Shown one piece after another: positions 22,413 to 31,129 of a stretch of DNA of 34,054 nucleotides (position 1 is its first letter; each line of letters starts with the position of its first letter). The DNA is from Rhodospirillum sp. UBA1311 (lineage in GTDB: Bacteria; Pseudomonadota; Alphaproteobacteria; Rhodospirillales; Rhodospirillaceae), in assembly GCA_002307145.1 (NCBI GenBank), contig DBTR01000049.1:1-34054 (forward strand). Reading direction: 5' to 3'. The notes below the pieces were generated by a model that worked only from the letters and a program-made list of their open reading frames with translations, was not told the DNA's origin and made no database searches. The position numbers were made by a program, and so were the translations under genes.

Positions 22413-25357
22413 GGGCCTTCCTCCGCTTCCGCCGCCTGCCATTCGGCCAGGCGCTCCAACAGCAGGTAATCCGAATAGTCGGGCGCGAAGCCTTCCGCCG
22501 CGCGCGGCAGGTATCGGGTTTCGGGATGGTCGTAATGGGCGACGAGGCCGCGCAGCCCTTCCTCCGCCGTCTCGACGAGGTCGGGGACGTCGGCGAGCGC
22601 CTTCAACGTGCCGCCCGCGCCCGCACCGTTGATCCGCCAGTATTCCAGCCCGGCGACGTGGGCGGGCTTGGCCCCCTTCACCGCGCCATGGGTGAGAATC
22701 ACGCCTTCGAGCGGCAGCTGCGGCGCATAGCCCGCCGCGACGGCGGTCTGGGTCGGCAGCACGCCGGTCTTGTAGTCGATCACCGTCGCGCCGCCGGTCT
22801 TGTCGATGTCGATGCGGTCGGCCTTGGCGAACACCGTGAACGGCGCGCCCGACGGCGGCGTGAAGGTCCACTCGCCCCAGGCCTCGACCACCGTCGCGGC
22901 GAGATCGCGCCAACGCGGCGCGTCGGTGGCGACGAACCAGTCGAGGGCGCGGCCGATTCGCGCCCGCCAGAACGGCGCAAGTTCGGGCGGCACGTCGTGG
23001 AGCCCGAGCGCCGCATCCGCCAGCGCCTGCAGTTGCGCCCGCGCATCGGGCTGGTCGCTGCGTCCGCCCGCGCGGATGAAGTCTTCGAGGATCTTGTGCA
23101 TCAGGTTGCCGAGATCGGCGGGCGAGGCTTCCTGCTCGCGCTCGTCGAGGGCGCGCAGACCCAGCACGTACTTGGCATAGACGCCGTAGGCGTCGCGGCG
23201 CAGCATTTCCACATGGGTGGCGGAGAGCCTGCGCGGCCGCGCCGCCACCGGCGGGCAAGGCGCGGGCGGCTGGGGTGGCGGCAGCGCCTCGGGCGCGGCG
23301 TCGAGGGCGCGGGCCCAGTCCAGCCAGGGGCCTTCCGGCAGGCGGATGCCGCCGCTTGCCGCCAGAACCGCGTCGAGACGGCGCAGCCAGCGCGACGGCT
23401 CGGTCGGCGCGCCGCCGGACTTTTCCGCGCGGGTGAAGATCACCGTCGGCGCGCCGCACGCCATCAGCACGTCGTGGGCGGCGAGGCCGATGCGGCGCTC
23501 CGCCTCGGGCAGACCGAACGCCTTGCGCATCGCCCGGCTCATCCACGGATCGGGGGCGGGCTGGCGCGGCCAGGTGCCCTCGTTCATGCCGCCCAGGATC
23601 ATCACGTCGGCGGGCTGCATCCGGGCTTCGAGCGGCCCCAGCACATGCACGCGCGGGTGGCGGCCATGGCGCGGCCGCACCGCCACCGCCGCGATCATGC
23701 TGTCGAGCGCCGAGCCATAAACATACGGTGGGATCGGCCCGAGGGGTTCGGTGGCGGCGAGCGCCTCGACGCAGAAGCCCTGCATCGCCTCGCCGTCCTC
23801 GCCCTGCCAGAGCGCGTCCGCGCCGTCCACCTCCACGTCTCCGGCCAACGCCTCGGCGCAGGCGAGGTGGGCGCGGAGAATTTCCGGAAGGCTCGCCTCG
23901 CGCCGCGACAACACCTCGGCGAACGCGGCGGTCGCCTTGGCCAGGGTTTCCACCAGCCAGTTGAGGCCGAGGAGGCGGACGTTGGCGAGTTTGCCGCTCT
24001 TTTCCAGTTCGTCGAGGCGACGGCGGTAGTCGTCCCATCCCGGCGCGGGGCGGAGCCCGCGCGCCAGCAGGCGGTCGAAGTCGGCGACGGTTCGGGCGTT
24101 GATGCCGCGATTGAGGGCGCAGAGCGGATGCCGCAGCAGCGCCAACAGGGCGACCGGCGCGAATCCCGCCTGCGCCGCATCGGCGACAAGACGTAGATAC
24201 CGCCCGACGTGGGTCTGGCCGAGCGGCACACCCGCCGAATCGTCGATCTCGACGCCCCAGCGCCGCATCTGCTCGGCGACGCGCTGGGCGAGGTCGCGGT
24301 CCGGCGTCACCAGGGCGGCGGTCTTGCCGGGGGTTTCGAGGGTTTCGCGCAGGATCAGGGAAATCGCGGTGGCTTCCTCGCGCGGCGTGCGGCAGTCGAG
24401 GCGGTGCATCCCGGCCAAGGCTTCCGGCGCCACCCGCGCGTCGGCCCAGGCTTCGGTGGTCGCGGCGGGGCGGAACGCCTCGCGCAGCAGCGCGCGGCGC
24501 GGCGGCGCGGCGACGGGCGGAAGCCAGTCGCCGACCTCGCGCCGGTCAGCCTTGAGAACTCCGAGCAGGCGCTTCAGGCCGTGCTGCGGGTGGCTGGGTT
24601 CGAGGGCGTCCCAGGACTCGTCGTCGATGTCGCGGTCGAGGCCGGGCAGCACCACCGCGCCATTCGGCATTGCCGCCACCACCGCCATCAGCCGCGCCGT
24701 CGCCGGGTGGCTGCCGGTGGAGCCCGCCGCGATCACCGGATCGGCGGGCGGATGCGCGGCCCAAGCCTCCGCCTGCGCCCGCATCAGGACGACGCGGCGG
24801 GCCATCGGGTCGAGCTGGTCGAGCGAAGCCAGGAGCGGCGGCCAGAGGTCGGTGATGGTGCGCAACACCGCCACCACCCGCTGCCAGTGCGCGGGCAGGT
24901 CGAGGCCGATCCGCGCGAGGCGATCGAACGGCAGTTCCTCCGCCTGGACCTGATCGAGCAACGCCGCGAGGGCTTCCGCCAGCGCCAGGGCCTGGTCCAC
25001 CGCCGGAGGTTCGCCGGTCGCCGGGTCCGCCGCCGCCGCGATCAGGCGCGCGAGCATGCATTGCCGCGCCAGCGTCGAGATCGCGGGAGGCAGTCCGAGG
25101 GCGTCGGCGGCGTCTTCGACGAATGCCAGTTCGTCCTCGTCCACCTCGCCGAGTGGCAGCATGCGGGGAAGAATCATCGGCGTGCCGTCGCCGAGACGCA
25201 GGAACGCCTCCCGCAGCGAGCGGCAGGCGCGGCGCGTCGGCAGCAGCACGGTGATCCGCGCCAACCCGAGAGGATCGCCGCCGTGGCGGGCGACGATCCC
25301 CGCCGCCAGGCCATCGGCGAAGCGGCGATCGGGGTCGATGGTGAACACCGGGCGCAT
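22409..25357 (-). CDS. addB: AddB: double-strand break repair protein
   Basis: AddB is the partner of AddA and holds the second nuclease and the site-recognition module. The 982-residue product has the alphaproteobacterial AddB layout: N-terminal LPTRRACRSLREAFL, a helicase-like core including ALVTPDRDLA and ILGGMNEGTWP, then a RecB-like nuclease domain with VIDYKTG (Asp861, Lys863). The iron-sulfur cysteines typical of firmicute AddB are not evident. The ATG at 25357 (MRPVFTIDP) follows GAGGAG by 6 nt and matches the usual short N-terminus. It overlaps addA and begins 18 bp after murU stops, so murU-addB-addA are co-transcribed. Confidence 0.93.
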   Translation of the reverse strand: MRPVFTIDPDRRFADGLAAGIVARHGGDPLGLARITVLLPTRRACRSLREAFLRLGDGTPMILPRMLPLGEVDEDELAFVEDAADALGLPPAISTLARQCMLARLIAAAADPATGEPPAVDQALALAEALAALLDQVQAEELPFDRLARIGLDLPAHWQRVVAVLRTITDLWPPLLASLDQLDPMARRVVLMRAQAEAWAAHPPADPVIAAGSTGSHPATARLMAVVAAMPNGAVVLPGLDRDIDDESWDALEPSHPQHGLKRLLGVLKADRREVGDWLPPVAAPPRRALLREAFRPAATTEAWADARVAPEALAGMHRLDCRTPREEATAISLILRETLETPGKTAALVTPDRDLAQRVAEQMRRWGVEIDDSAGVPLGQTHVGRYLRLVADAAQAGFAPVALLALLRHPLCALNRGINARTVADFDRLLARGLRPAPGWDDYRRRLDELEKSGKLANVRLLGLNWLVETLAKATAAFAEVLSRREASLPEILRAHLACAEALAGDVEVDGADALWQGEDGEAMQGFCVEALAATEPLGPIPPYVYGSALDSMIAAVAVRPRHGRHPRVHVLGPLEARMQPADVMILGGMNEGTWPRQPAPDPWMSRAMRKAFGLPEAERRIGLAAHDVLMACGAPTVIFTRAEKSGGAPTEPSRWLRRLDAVLAASGGIRLPEGPWLDWARALDAAPEALPPPQPPAPCPPVAARPRRLSATHVEMLRRDAYGVYAKYVLGLRALDEREQEASPADLGNLMHKILEDFIRAGGRSDQPDARAQLQALADAALGLHDVPPELAPFWRARIGRALDWFVATDAPRWRDLAATVVEAWGEWTFTPPSGAPFTVFAKADRIDIDKTGGATVIDYKTGVLPTQTAVAAGYAPQLPLEGVILTHGAVKGAKPAHVAGLEYWRINGAGAGGTLKALADVPDLVETAEEGLRGLVAHYDHPETRYLPRAAEGFAPDYSDYLLLERLAEWQAAEAEEGP

Positions 25358-25374
25358 GCTGCGCTCCTCGGGAA

Positions 25375-26130
25375 TTATTCGTCGGAGTGGGTCAACAAAT
25401 GTTCGGTGGCAGCGATCGCCTCCACGGTGCCGACGTGATACCACGCGCCGTCGTGGGCGACGCCGCGCAGGCGACCGGCGGCAAGCGCGCGATCGAAGAT
25501 GAGGTTGTTGGAGAACGCGCCTTCCGGCACGTCGGCGTAGACGCGCGGATGCACCAGCATCACTCCGGCAAAGACGTAGGGGGCGATCCGCCCCTCCTCG
25601 CGCCGCGACGGCACGCCGTCGGGAGAAAGCAGAAAATCGCCGTGGCCGTCGTAGCCGTGCGCGCGGGCGGTCGGCTGGAGCAGCAGCACCACGTCGACCG
25701 CCTCGGGATCGAAGGCCATCCACAGGCGCGACATCGCCGCGTGCGGACCGTCGCCCCAGAGGACGTCGGAATTGAGGACGAAGACCGGCTGGTCGCCCAG
25801 CAACGGCAGGGCGCGCTTAACCCCGCCGCCGGTGTCGAGCAGGGCGTCGGTCTCGTCGGAGATCACCACCTTGGGCGCGGTGCGCTTGGCGAGGTGGGCG
25901 CGCATCCGGTCGGCGAGGTGGTGGACGTTGACCACCGCGGTCTCGATGTTCCAGGCGGCGAGGCGGTCGAGCAGGCGGTCGATCAAGGTCTCGCCCGCGA
26001 CTTCGACGAGCGGCTTCGGCAGGGTTTCGGTCAACGGCCGCATGCGCTTGCCGAGGCCGGCAGCGAGAACCATCGCGCGGGTCGGGCGCGGGCAATGCGG
26101 GTTGACGGGATCGTTCAGACGGACAGGCAA
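25375..26130 (-). CDS. murU: N-acetylmuramate-1-phosphate uridylyltransferase
   Basis: MurU converts MurNAc-1-phosphate and UTP into UDP-MurNAc, a peptidoglycan recycling route that bypasses de novo UDP-MurNAc synthesis. The 251-residue nucleotidyltransferase has the signature MVLAAGLGKRMRPLTETLPKPL; its diagnostic core is LAAG.G.RMRPLT followed by KPL. LNSDVLW is the metal-binding Asp region, and the FAGVMLVHPR and WYHVGTVE blocks also fit. The start is a TTG at 26130, supported by AGGAG six nt upstream and a 16-bp overlap with amgK; the first ATG (26073) would cut into the nucleotide-binding loop. Its pairing with amgK is what distinguishes it from other sugar nucleotidyltransferases. Confidence 0.88.
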   Translation of the reverse strand: MPVRLNDPVNPHCPRPTRAMVLAAGLGKRMRPLTETLPKPLVEVAGETLIDRLLDRLAAWNIETAVVNVHHLADRMRAHLAKRTAPKVVISDETDALLDTGGGVKRALPLLGDQPVFVLNSDVLWGDGPHAAMSRLWMAFDPEAVDVVLLLQPTARAHGYDGHGDFLLSPDGVPSRREEGRIAPYVFAGVMLVHPRVYADVPEGAFSNNLIFDRALAAGRLRGVAHDGAWYHVGTVEAIAATEHLLTHSDE

Positions 26131-27134
26131 ATCTCTCTCCTACGTACGGCGGCGGGCACATGTTGGGAAAACCATCCGGCCACCGGCTTCAACGCCGGGT
26201 GCGCCAGCGCCGCTTCGAGCAGCCGCCAGACGCGGGGAATGTGGCCGAGGTACTGCGGCTTGCCGTCCCGCTTGGCGAGCCGCGCGAAAATTCCGATGAC
26301 TTTGGCGTGACGCTGCGCCGCCAGCACCGCCCAGGCGGCATCGAAGGCGGCGGCGTCGATCTCGGGGAAGGCGGCGAGATACCGCGCCTTGCCCCGGGCG
26401 ACGAGTTCCGGCGAGATGTCGCGCCGCGCGTCTTCCAGCAACGACATCAGGTCGTAGACGCCGGGGCCGCGCACCGCGTCCTGGAAGTCCAAGAGACCGC
26501 AGGCGGCGACGCCGTCGCGGCCCGGCAGGCGCATCAGGTTGTCGACGTGGAAATCGCGCAGCACCAGGGTCGCGCGCTGGCCTTCGAGCCGCGCCAGCGC
26601 CCGCCGCCAAACCGCCTGATACTCGGCGACCGCGCCCGCGTCGAGGTCCAGCCCGGCGGCGGGAAGGAACCACTCGGGCAGCAGCAGCGCCTCGGTGAGA
26701 TAGCGCGCCTCATCGTAGGCCGGCAGGTGGTAGTCGGAGAGGTCGTCCCCCGCGCTTTCGGTCATATGCAGCGCCACCAGGGCGTCGACCGCGAGGTCGT
26801 AGAGCGCGGCTTCGTCCTCGCCCGTCGCGAGCAGGCGGGTGAAGGTGCCGTCGCCGAAGTCCTCCAGCAGCAGGAACCCCGCGTCGACGTCCTCGCCGAG
26901 GATCGCGGGCGCGCTCAGGCCCAAGTCCCGCAGCCGCCGGTCGATCGCACGGAACGGCCGCACGTCTTCCTTCGGCGGCGGCGCGTCCATCAGCACCGCA
27001 CGGCGGCCCGCGCCGACGACGCGGTGATAGCTGCGGAACGAGGCATCGGCGGCGAGCGGCGAAACCTGCGCCTCCCCCCATCCGCAGGCGTTCAGGAACG
27101 CCGCCCGCGCATCGCTTCGGGAAACCAGGTTCAC
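26115..27134 (-). CDS. amgK: Anomeric MurNAc/GlcNAc kinase
   Basis: AmgK phosphorylates MurNAc at the anomeric position, giving the substrate for MurU. The 339-residue protein is of the aminoglycoside-phosphotransferase fold. It has an N-terminal nucleotide-binding lobe with VLMDAPPPKEDVRPF (47-61), LLEDFGDGTF, the catalytic loop LRDFHVDNLM (Asp194, Asn199) and the metal-binding LLDFQDA (Asp216). These match the cell-wall-recycling branch rather than antibiotic kinases. The start is a GTG at 27134, overlapping the tsaE stop (GTGA) with GGAGG 6 nt upstream. The tsaE-amgK-murU order is conserved in many alphaproteobacteria. It therefore should not be read as a resistance gene. Confidence 0.9.
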   Translation of the reverse strand: MNLVSRSDARAAFLNACGWGEAQVSPLAADASFRSYHRVVGAGRRAVLMDAPPPKEDVRPFRAIDRRLRDLGLSAPAILGEDVDAGFLLLEDFGDGTFTRLLATGEDEAALYDLAVDALVALHMTESAGDDLSDYHLPAYDEARYLTEALLLPEWFLPAAGLDLDAGAVAEYQAVWRRALARLEGQRATLVLRDFHVDNLMRLPGRDGVAACGLLDFQDAVRGPGVYDLMSLLEDARRDISPELVARGKARYLAAFPEIDAAAFDAAWAVLAAQRHAKVIGIFARLAKRDGKPQYLGHIPRVWRLLEAALAHPALKPVAGWFSQHVPAAVRRREICLSV

Positions 27135-27676
27135 GCTTCGCCTCCGAGATCCGCCCGTAGCCGCTCGACGCGACGCGCCCAATCCGGCCCGCGACCGATC
27201 AGCCGCGCCCGGCGCGCGGTCGCGCCGCTTTCCGGCGCGAAGGTGAGTTCGATATCCAGCCGCCGCAAGGGCAACTGCCGCCCCAGACGCTCCGGCCATT
27301 CGATCAGCGACACCGCCTCTTCGAGCGCGTCGTCGAAGCCCAGTTCCCAGATTTCCTCCGGGCCCTCGACGCGATAGAGGTCGAAGTGCCAGATCGGCAC
27401 GCCCTCGCCCTCGTAGATCTGCACCAGGGTGAAGGTCGGGCTCGGAACCTCTTCGTCGGGATCGGTGACGGCGCGGATCAACCCCCGCGCGAATTCGGTC
27501 TTGCCGACGCCGAGATCGCCCCACAACGCAACCACGTCCCCCGCCTCCGCCAGGGCGGCGACGCGAACGGCAAGGCCGGTGGTGTCCTCCGGCGCGGCCA
27601 GGGCCAACCGCCACTCGGCGTCGTCGACGCCGACGGCATGCGGACACGGCGTATTCTCGGTTGTTGACGTCGTCAT
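27131..27676 (-). CDS. tsaE: tRNA threonylcarbamoyladenosine biosynthesis ATPase TsaE
   Basis: TsaE is the ATPase of the TsaBDE complex that makes t6A37 in ANN-decoding tRNAs. The 181-residue protein has Walker A GDLGVGKT (53-60), the PSPTFTLVQIYEG block, HFDLYR (97-102) and IEWPERL, all diagnostic. The ATG at 27676 with AGAGGG is preferred to an ATG 60 bp further upstream, because the family begins shortly before the P-loop domain. It is the first gene of the minus-strand run tsaE-amgK-murU-addB-addA. The promoter should lie in the 117-bp divergent gap shared with the ferredoxin reductase gene. Confidence 0.95.
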   Translation of the reverse strand: MTTSTTENTPCPHAVGVDDAEWRLALAAPEDTTGLAVRVAALAEAGDVVALWGDLGVGKTEFARGLIRAVTDPDEEVPSPTFTLVQIYEGEGVPIWHFDLYRVEGPEEIWELGFDDALEEAVSLIEWPERLGRQLPLRRLDIELTFAPESGATARRARLIGRGPDWARRVERLRADLGGEA

Positions 27677-27793
27677 CCCTCTGTTGTAGCCGCCCCGGCG
27701 GATAAGGGCAATCTCCGGCCACGCGACGGTTGCCAATGTCTTGCAAACGTCGCAGAGTGCCTGCCGATTTGAACTTCAGGGGAACCTCACGGC

Positions 27794-28813
27794 ATGGCTC
27801 AACACAGCACCGATGTGGTGGTTATCGGCGCGGGCCCGATCGGCCTTTTCGCGATTTTCGAATGCGGCATGGAAAAGCTCTCCTGCCACGTCGTCGACAC
27901 GCTCGAAGCGATCGGCGGCCAGTGCGCCGCGCTCTACCCCGAAAAACCGATCTACGACATTCCCGCCCATCCGGCAATCACCGGCCAGGAACTGGTCGAC
28001 CGTCTGTGCCAGCAGGCCGCGCCCTTTAAGCCGACGTTCCACCTCAACCAGCAGGTGGAGGGTTTGGTGCGCAATGCCGAAACCGGGCGCTGGACCGTCA
28101 CCACCTCCGCCGGCACCGTCATCGACACCGCCACCGTGATCGTCGCCGCAGGCTCGGGCGCGTTCGGCCCCAACCGCCCGCCGATCAAAGGCCTCGAAGC
28201 CTTCGAAGGCACCAGCGTGTTCTACATGGTCGGCCGTCGCGAGGACCTGCGCGGCAAGCGCGTGGTGATCGCGGGCGGCGGCGATTCCGCCGTCGATTGG
28301 GCGCTCTCGCTGGCCGACGTCGCGGCCAAGGTTTCGGTCGTCCACCGCCGTCCGAAATTCCGCGCCGCGCCCGACAGCGAAGCCAAGCTCGCCAAGCTCG
28401 CGGCCGAAGGCGCGATCGACCTCGTCGTCCCCTACCAGCTCAAATCCATCGCGGGCGACAACGGCCGACTCCACACCGTCACCGTCGCCGACCTCGACGG
28501 CAACACCCGCGACCTCGAAGCCGACGTCCTGCTGCCGTTCTTCGGCCTGGCCGCCAACCTCGGCCCGATCGCCGGATGGGGCCTCGCCATGGAAAACGGC
28601 GCGGTCAGCGTCGACCCCGCCACCTGCGCCACCAACCACCCGGGCGTGTTCGCGGTCGGCGATATCGCCACCTACCCCGGCAAGCTCAAGCTCATCCTCT
28701 GCGGCTTCGCCGAAGCCGCCCAGGCCGCCCACGCCGCCCGCGCCCACATCCACCCCGGCGAAGTCGTCCACTTCGCCTACTCCACCACCCAGGGCGTGCC
28801 GAAAACGGCGTGA
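27794..28813 (+). CDS. Ferredoxin/flavodoxin-NADP reductase, thioredoxin-reductase-like type
   Basis: This FAD enzyme moves electrons between NADPH and ferredoxin. The 339-residue protein has the FAD loop VVIGAGPIGLFA near residue 9, GGQCAALYPEKPIYDIPA (core GGQC..LYPEK.IYD), a second GxGxxG for NADPH in VVIAGGGDSAVDWA, and GVFAVGDIATYPGKLKLI near the end. It lacks the CxxC of true thioredoxin reductase, and the C-terminal extension FAYSTTQG is typical of the YumC-type reductases of Bacillus and alphaproteobacteria. AGGGGA lies 10 nt before the ATG. The stop is followed 14 bp later by repeat copy D. Confidence 0.92.
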   Translation: MAQHSTDVVVIGAGPIGLFAIFECGMEKLSCHVVDTLEAIGGQCAALYPEKPIYDIPAHPAITGQELVDRLCQQAAPFKPTFHLNQQVEGLVRNAETGRWTVTTSAGTVIDTATVIVAAGSGAFGPNRPPIKGLEAFEGTSVFYMVGRREDLRGKRVVIAGGGDSAVDWALSLADVAAKVSVVHRRPKFRAAPDSEAKLAKLAAEGAIDLVVPYQLKSIAGDNGRLHTVTVADLDGNTRDLEADVLLPFFGLAANLGPIAGWGLAMENGAVSVDPATCATNHPGVFAVGDIATYPGKLKLILCGFAEAAQAAHAARAHIHPGEVVHFAYSTTQGVPKTA

Positions 28814-28827
28814 CGCAAGGATTAAGG

Positions 28828-29020
28828 CCGGGGCGCTGCCCCGGTCCCAGCCGGAGGGTCTCGGGGCCTTCTGCCATTTCCGCCTCGAAAGCGCCCACCG
28901 GGCGCTTTCGTCGCCTTCGGCGACCGGCTCCAATCCCGTCCGGACCTCCCTCAAGTTTTCGCGCGCAAGCGCAATCATCCCCTGCTGCATCCACAGCGGG
29001 CTTATGGCGCTACGCGCAAT
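28828..29020. repeat. Cruciform intergenic repeat, copy D (left and central part, with insertion)
   Basis: H1 is CCGGGGC-GCT-GCCCCGG (28828-28844). The first arm of H2 (CCGGAGGGTC, 28851-28860) is separated from the GTCCGGACCTCC end by about 70 bp. That insert holds two more perfect hairpins: GAAAGCGCCC-ACC-GGGCGCTTTC (28887-28909) and GTCGCC-TTC-GGCGAC (28910-28924). The central arms follow (TTTTCGCGCGCAAGCGCAAT from 28955; GGCGCTACGCGC ending near 29018). The right hairpins H3 and H4 are absent here but occur at 30100-30140 beyond the next gene. No coding sequence is seen in 28814-29036. Confidence 0.8.
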
Positions 29021-29036
29021 GCCTAAATTGACACCG

Positions 29037-30044
29037 TCACTTCCGCAGTTTCGAGCGGAGGTAGCACACGTCGTCCCCAGGTGGGCGCTCGACGTCAGCA
29101 ACAACAAGGTTATCGGTGAAATTGCCGAGGAGAAGTAGATAGGTGCGCCCGTCGATCCGGGCGAAGTTCACGGAAGCGAGACTTCGCCCTCCCCCACCAC
29201 CCCAAAAAGCTCCCGAAGACGGATCTTCCAAATCCTTTGGGAGATTAGGATAGGATTGAGGCGGATGTTCCAACGCGATCCCTACTCCCTGAGGATAAAG
29301 TTGTCGAAAACGCGTCACCGGGTTGATCGACGCTGACGTCGGGTATTCATTCTTCCAGGGATTTACCTGGATGGTCTTGTAAGGTTTATAGTTTTCCCAG
29401 CGAGACCAATCGTGCCGCTCGAGTTCCGCCTCCGGTACGTCCCACACATCGACATCGGGATAGACGTCCCGAGTGACCAGATAACGCCGCCCATCCCCCA
29501 GCGGCACAATCAACCACCGGGCGCGGGCGTAATCCCACCGCGTCTCACCAATAACCTGCACCCCTCGAGCCGGCAGATCGTTAGGACGTCCGTCCAGATA
29601 GCTCCACGCCAAAAACATCTCGTCGGCAAGGATCGGATTCTTCGCCTCGTACATCCCCTGCCAATATTCCCTGGGGCCGAGAGCCATCAGCCTCCCCTTC
29701 TCGGGGATCTCCGTTGGAACCTGATCGGGCGGCAAAGGGAGCAGGACCGCCTTTTCCGAGGCCTTGCCTGCGGCGATCGCCGCGTTCAGTGCATCGCGGA
29801 TTTTTCCGCAGACCGGGCTGCCGTCGTAATCGAGGAAATACGTCCGCCGCGGCACGATGCCCAAGCCGCGCATCGCATCGTCCTTGTATGTCTTGGAACA
29901 GAGGGGCGTCGTGGTGATGCAGCTCTCCGGGGTTCGACCATTCCAGACGAGCGCGTCGTCGAACGCCGACGCGAAGGATGGCCATGCCGCGACCACAGCA
30001 AGACCGATCTGGGCAACCACGCCATACCGCCACGGAATCCCCAT
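29037..30044 (-). CDS. Secreted hypothetical protein, probably acquired
   Basis: The 335-residue product is not recognised. It has a clear signal peptide (hydrophobic 9-21, cleavage near FASA-F28), so it is likely periplasmic or secreted. It has four cysteines outside the leader (42, 49, one in SPVCGK, one in DDVCYLR), which could form two disulfides. A glycine-rich run (GGGGG) lies near residue 282. No catalytic motif is evident. Base composition is visibly lower in GC than its neighbours (53% in the 60 bases from 29101, against about 70% elsewhere), with less biased codons, suggesting transfer. It lies exactly between the left and right parts of a cruciform repeat. GAGG is almost adjacent to the ATG, so the start is uncertain. 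Confidence 0.65.
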   Translation of the reverse strand: MGIPWRYGVVAQIGLAVVAAWPSFASAFDDALVWNGRTPESCITTTPLCSKTYKDDAMRGLGIVPRRTYFLDYDGSPVCGKIRDALNAAIAAGKASEKAVLLPLPPDQVPTEIPEKGRLMALGPREYWQGMYEAKNPILADEMFLAWSYLDGRPNDLPARGVQVIGETRWDYARARWLIVPLGDGRRYLVTRDVYPDVDVWDVPEAELERHDWSRWENYKPYKTIQVNPWKNEYPTSASINPVTRFRQLYPQGVGIALEHPPQSYPNLPKDLEDPSSGAFWGGGGGRSLASVNFARIDGRTYLLLLGNFTDNLVVADVERPPGDDVCYLRSKLRK

Positions 30045-30068
30045 CCTCGCCCCAGCACGTGAATCCAG

Positions 30069-30140
30069 CGCTTGCGCGCGAAAACCAAACCAACGGGATG
30101 CAAGGGCCCTCGGTCCTTGCCGGGCGCGGGCAGAGCCCGC
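30069..30140. repeat. Cruciform intergenic repeat, copy E (right part only)
   Basis: The right central arm GCGCTTGCGCGCGAAAACC (from 30069) is followed by the spacer CAACGGGAT. Then come H3 GCAAGGGCC-CTC-GGTCCTTGC (30100-30120, one G-T pair) and H4 GCGGGC-AGA-GCCCGC (30126-30140). The left hairpins are missing. It ends 6 bp before the stop codon of the epimerase gene. Together with copy D it would make one complete element. Confidence 0.8.
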
Positions 30141-30146
30141 AAACCC

Positions 30147-31070
30147 TTACGATGCCAAACTACGGATATCCCAGCGCGTCGTAATCACCAGCGGATCGGT
30201 CGGGGTAACGAGGTGCGGGCGGGTGTTGACGCCGTTGGGCGGGGCGGAGAGCGGCTCGACGCAGGTGGTATCCGGCTGCTTGTCGTAGAGCACCATGGAT
30301 GAGGCGGGCGAGGACATGTCGAGGCCGATCCTGTCCGGCCAGGTCATCCGCGCGCGCATCGGGCCGTTAAAGCCGAAGCAATCGTCCCACGGGCTCGGCA
30401 GGGGCGCGATCCGGCGGCCGGTGGGGATTTCGTTGGTTCCCATTTCCTCCTGCCAGTCGGCGGCGAAGTCGACGCGGAGCTGCTCGGCGGCGGGACCGTC
30501 GGCGATGATTTCGGCTTCGCCGGGGTTGCCGAGCCATTTGCGGAACCAGGGGTGCCAGCCCGCCGCCGCCGGGAAGGTTTCGCCGTCGGTGGCGACGGTC
30601 ACCGAGACTTCGAGGGCGTCGTCGTGGAGGTGGAAGCGCTGGGTCGCAAGGCCGGTCCACGGCCAGGGATCGCCGAGATCGAAGCTGCAGGCGAGCGTGT
30701 CGGCGGAGGACTCGACGATCCGCCAGGGGCCGAAACAGGCCATGCCGTGCATCGCGTGCGGCGCCTTGTTCACCGGCAGTTGGTAGTCCTTGCCGCCGAA
30801 GCGGAGGATGCCGTTCTCGGTCCGCCCGACCCAGGGCATCATCGGGAAGCTGCCGTATTGGAAGGCGCGGCGCTGCGGCGTCCATGGGCGGAGGAGTTCG
30901 TAGCCGAAGGCGACGAGCGAGGTCATCCGGCAGCCGTCCTCTGGATAGATCGTCGCCTTGAGATGGGCGCTCTGGAGGATCACCTGGGGGCCACGGGGGC
31001 CCGGCCAAGGTGCGTCGAACGCCTGGCGGACGGCGAAATACGGCCGGGAATCGAGACTCATCACGATCAT
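30147..31070 (-). CDS. Aldose 1-epimerase-like protein (galactose mutarotase fold)
   Basis: The family interconverts alpha and beta anomers of sugars. The 307-residue protein carries the expected catalytic histidines, His108 in HAMHGM and His173 in AAGWHPWF, and the base Glu272 in VEPLSAPPNGVN. MMPWVGRTENGILRFGGKDY is the sugar-facing arginine region (core NGILRFGGK). It has no signal peptide and so is cytoplasmic. An alternative ATG at 31061 has better ribosome-site spacing; the difference is three residues. It lies 59 bp downstream of the PAS sensor gene in the same direction. The exact sugar is unknown; it may serve galactose metabolism linked to the galactonate operon, but it is 15 kb away. 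Confidence 0.85.
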   Translation of the reverse strand: MIVMSLDSRPYFAVRQAFDAPWPGPRGPQVILQSAHLKATIYPEDGCRMTSLVAFGYELLRPWTPQRRAFQYGSFPMMPWVGRTENGILRFGGKDYQLPVNKAPHAMHGMACFGPWRIVESSADTLACSFDLGDPWPWTGLATQRFHLHDDALEVSVTVATDGETFPAAAGWHPWFRKWLGNPGEAEIIADGPAAEQLRVDFAADWQEEMGTNEIPTGRRIAPLPSPWDDCFGFNGPMRARMTWPDRIGLDMSSPASSMVLYDKQPDTTCVEPLSAPPNGVNTRPHLVTPTDPLVITTRWDIRSLAS

Positions 31071-31129
31071 GCCTCTTCCGTTGGGGGTTTCCCCGGCACG
31101 GCGGGTGCTTCGGGCAGACGACGCGCGGG

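Noticed and set aside
18540..22469. Open frame of about 1300 codons on the plus strand opposite addA, and similar long frames opposite addB and the PAS gene
   Set aside because: Compositional shadows of GC-rich genes: Arg/Gly/His-rich, no domain, no ribosome site, while the opposite strand encodes well-recognised AddA, AddB and PAS proteins.
22413..24038. A 540-codon N-terminal extension of addA in the same frame
   Set aside because: It lies within addB in another frame, has shadow composition, and AddA similarity begins at the ATG at 22412 that overlaps the addB stop.
26115..27134. Aminoglycoside resistance kinase
   Set aside because: The fold is shared, but context with murU and tsaE and the family motifs fit the cell-wall recycling kinase AmgK.
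27794..28813. Thioredoxin reductase partner of trxA
   Set aside because: The fold is similar but the redox-active CxxC is absent and the sequence matches the YumC-type ferredoxin-NADP reductases.
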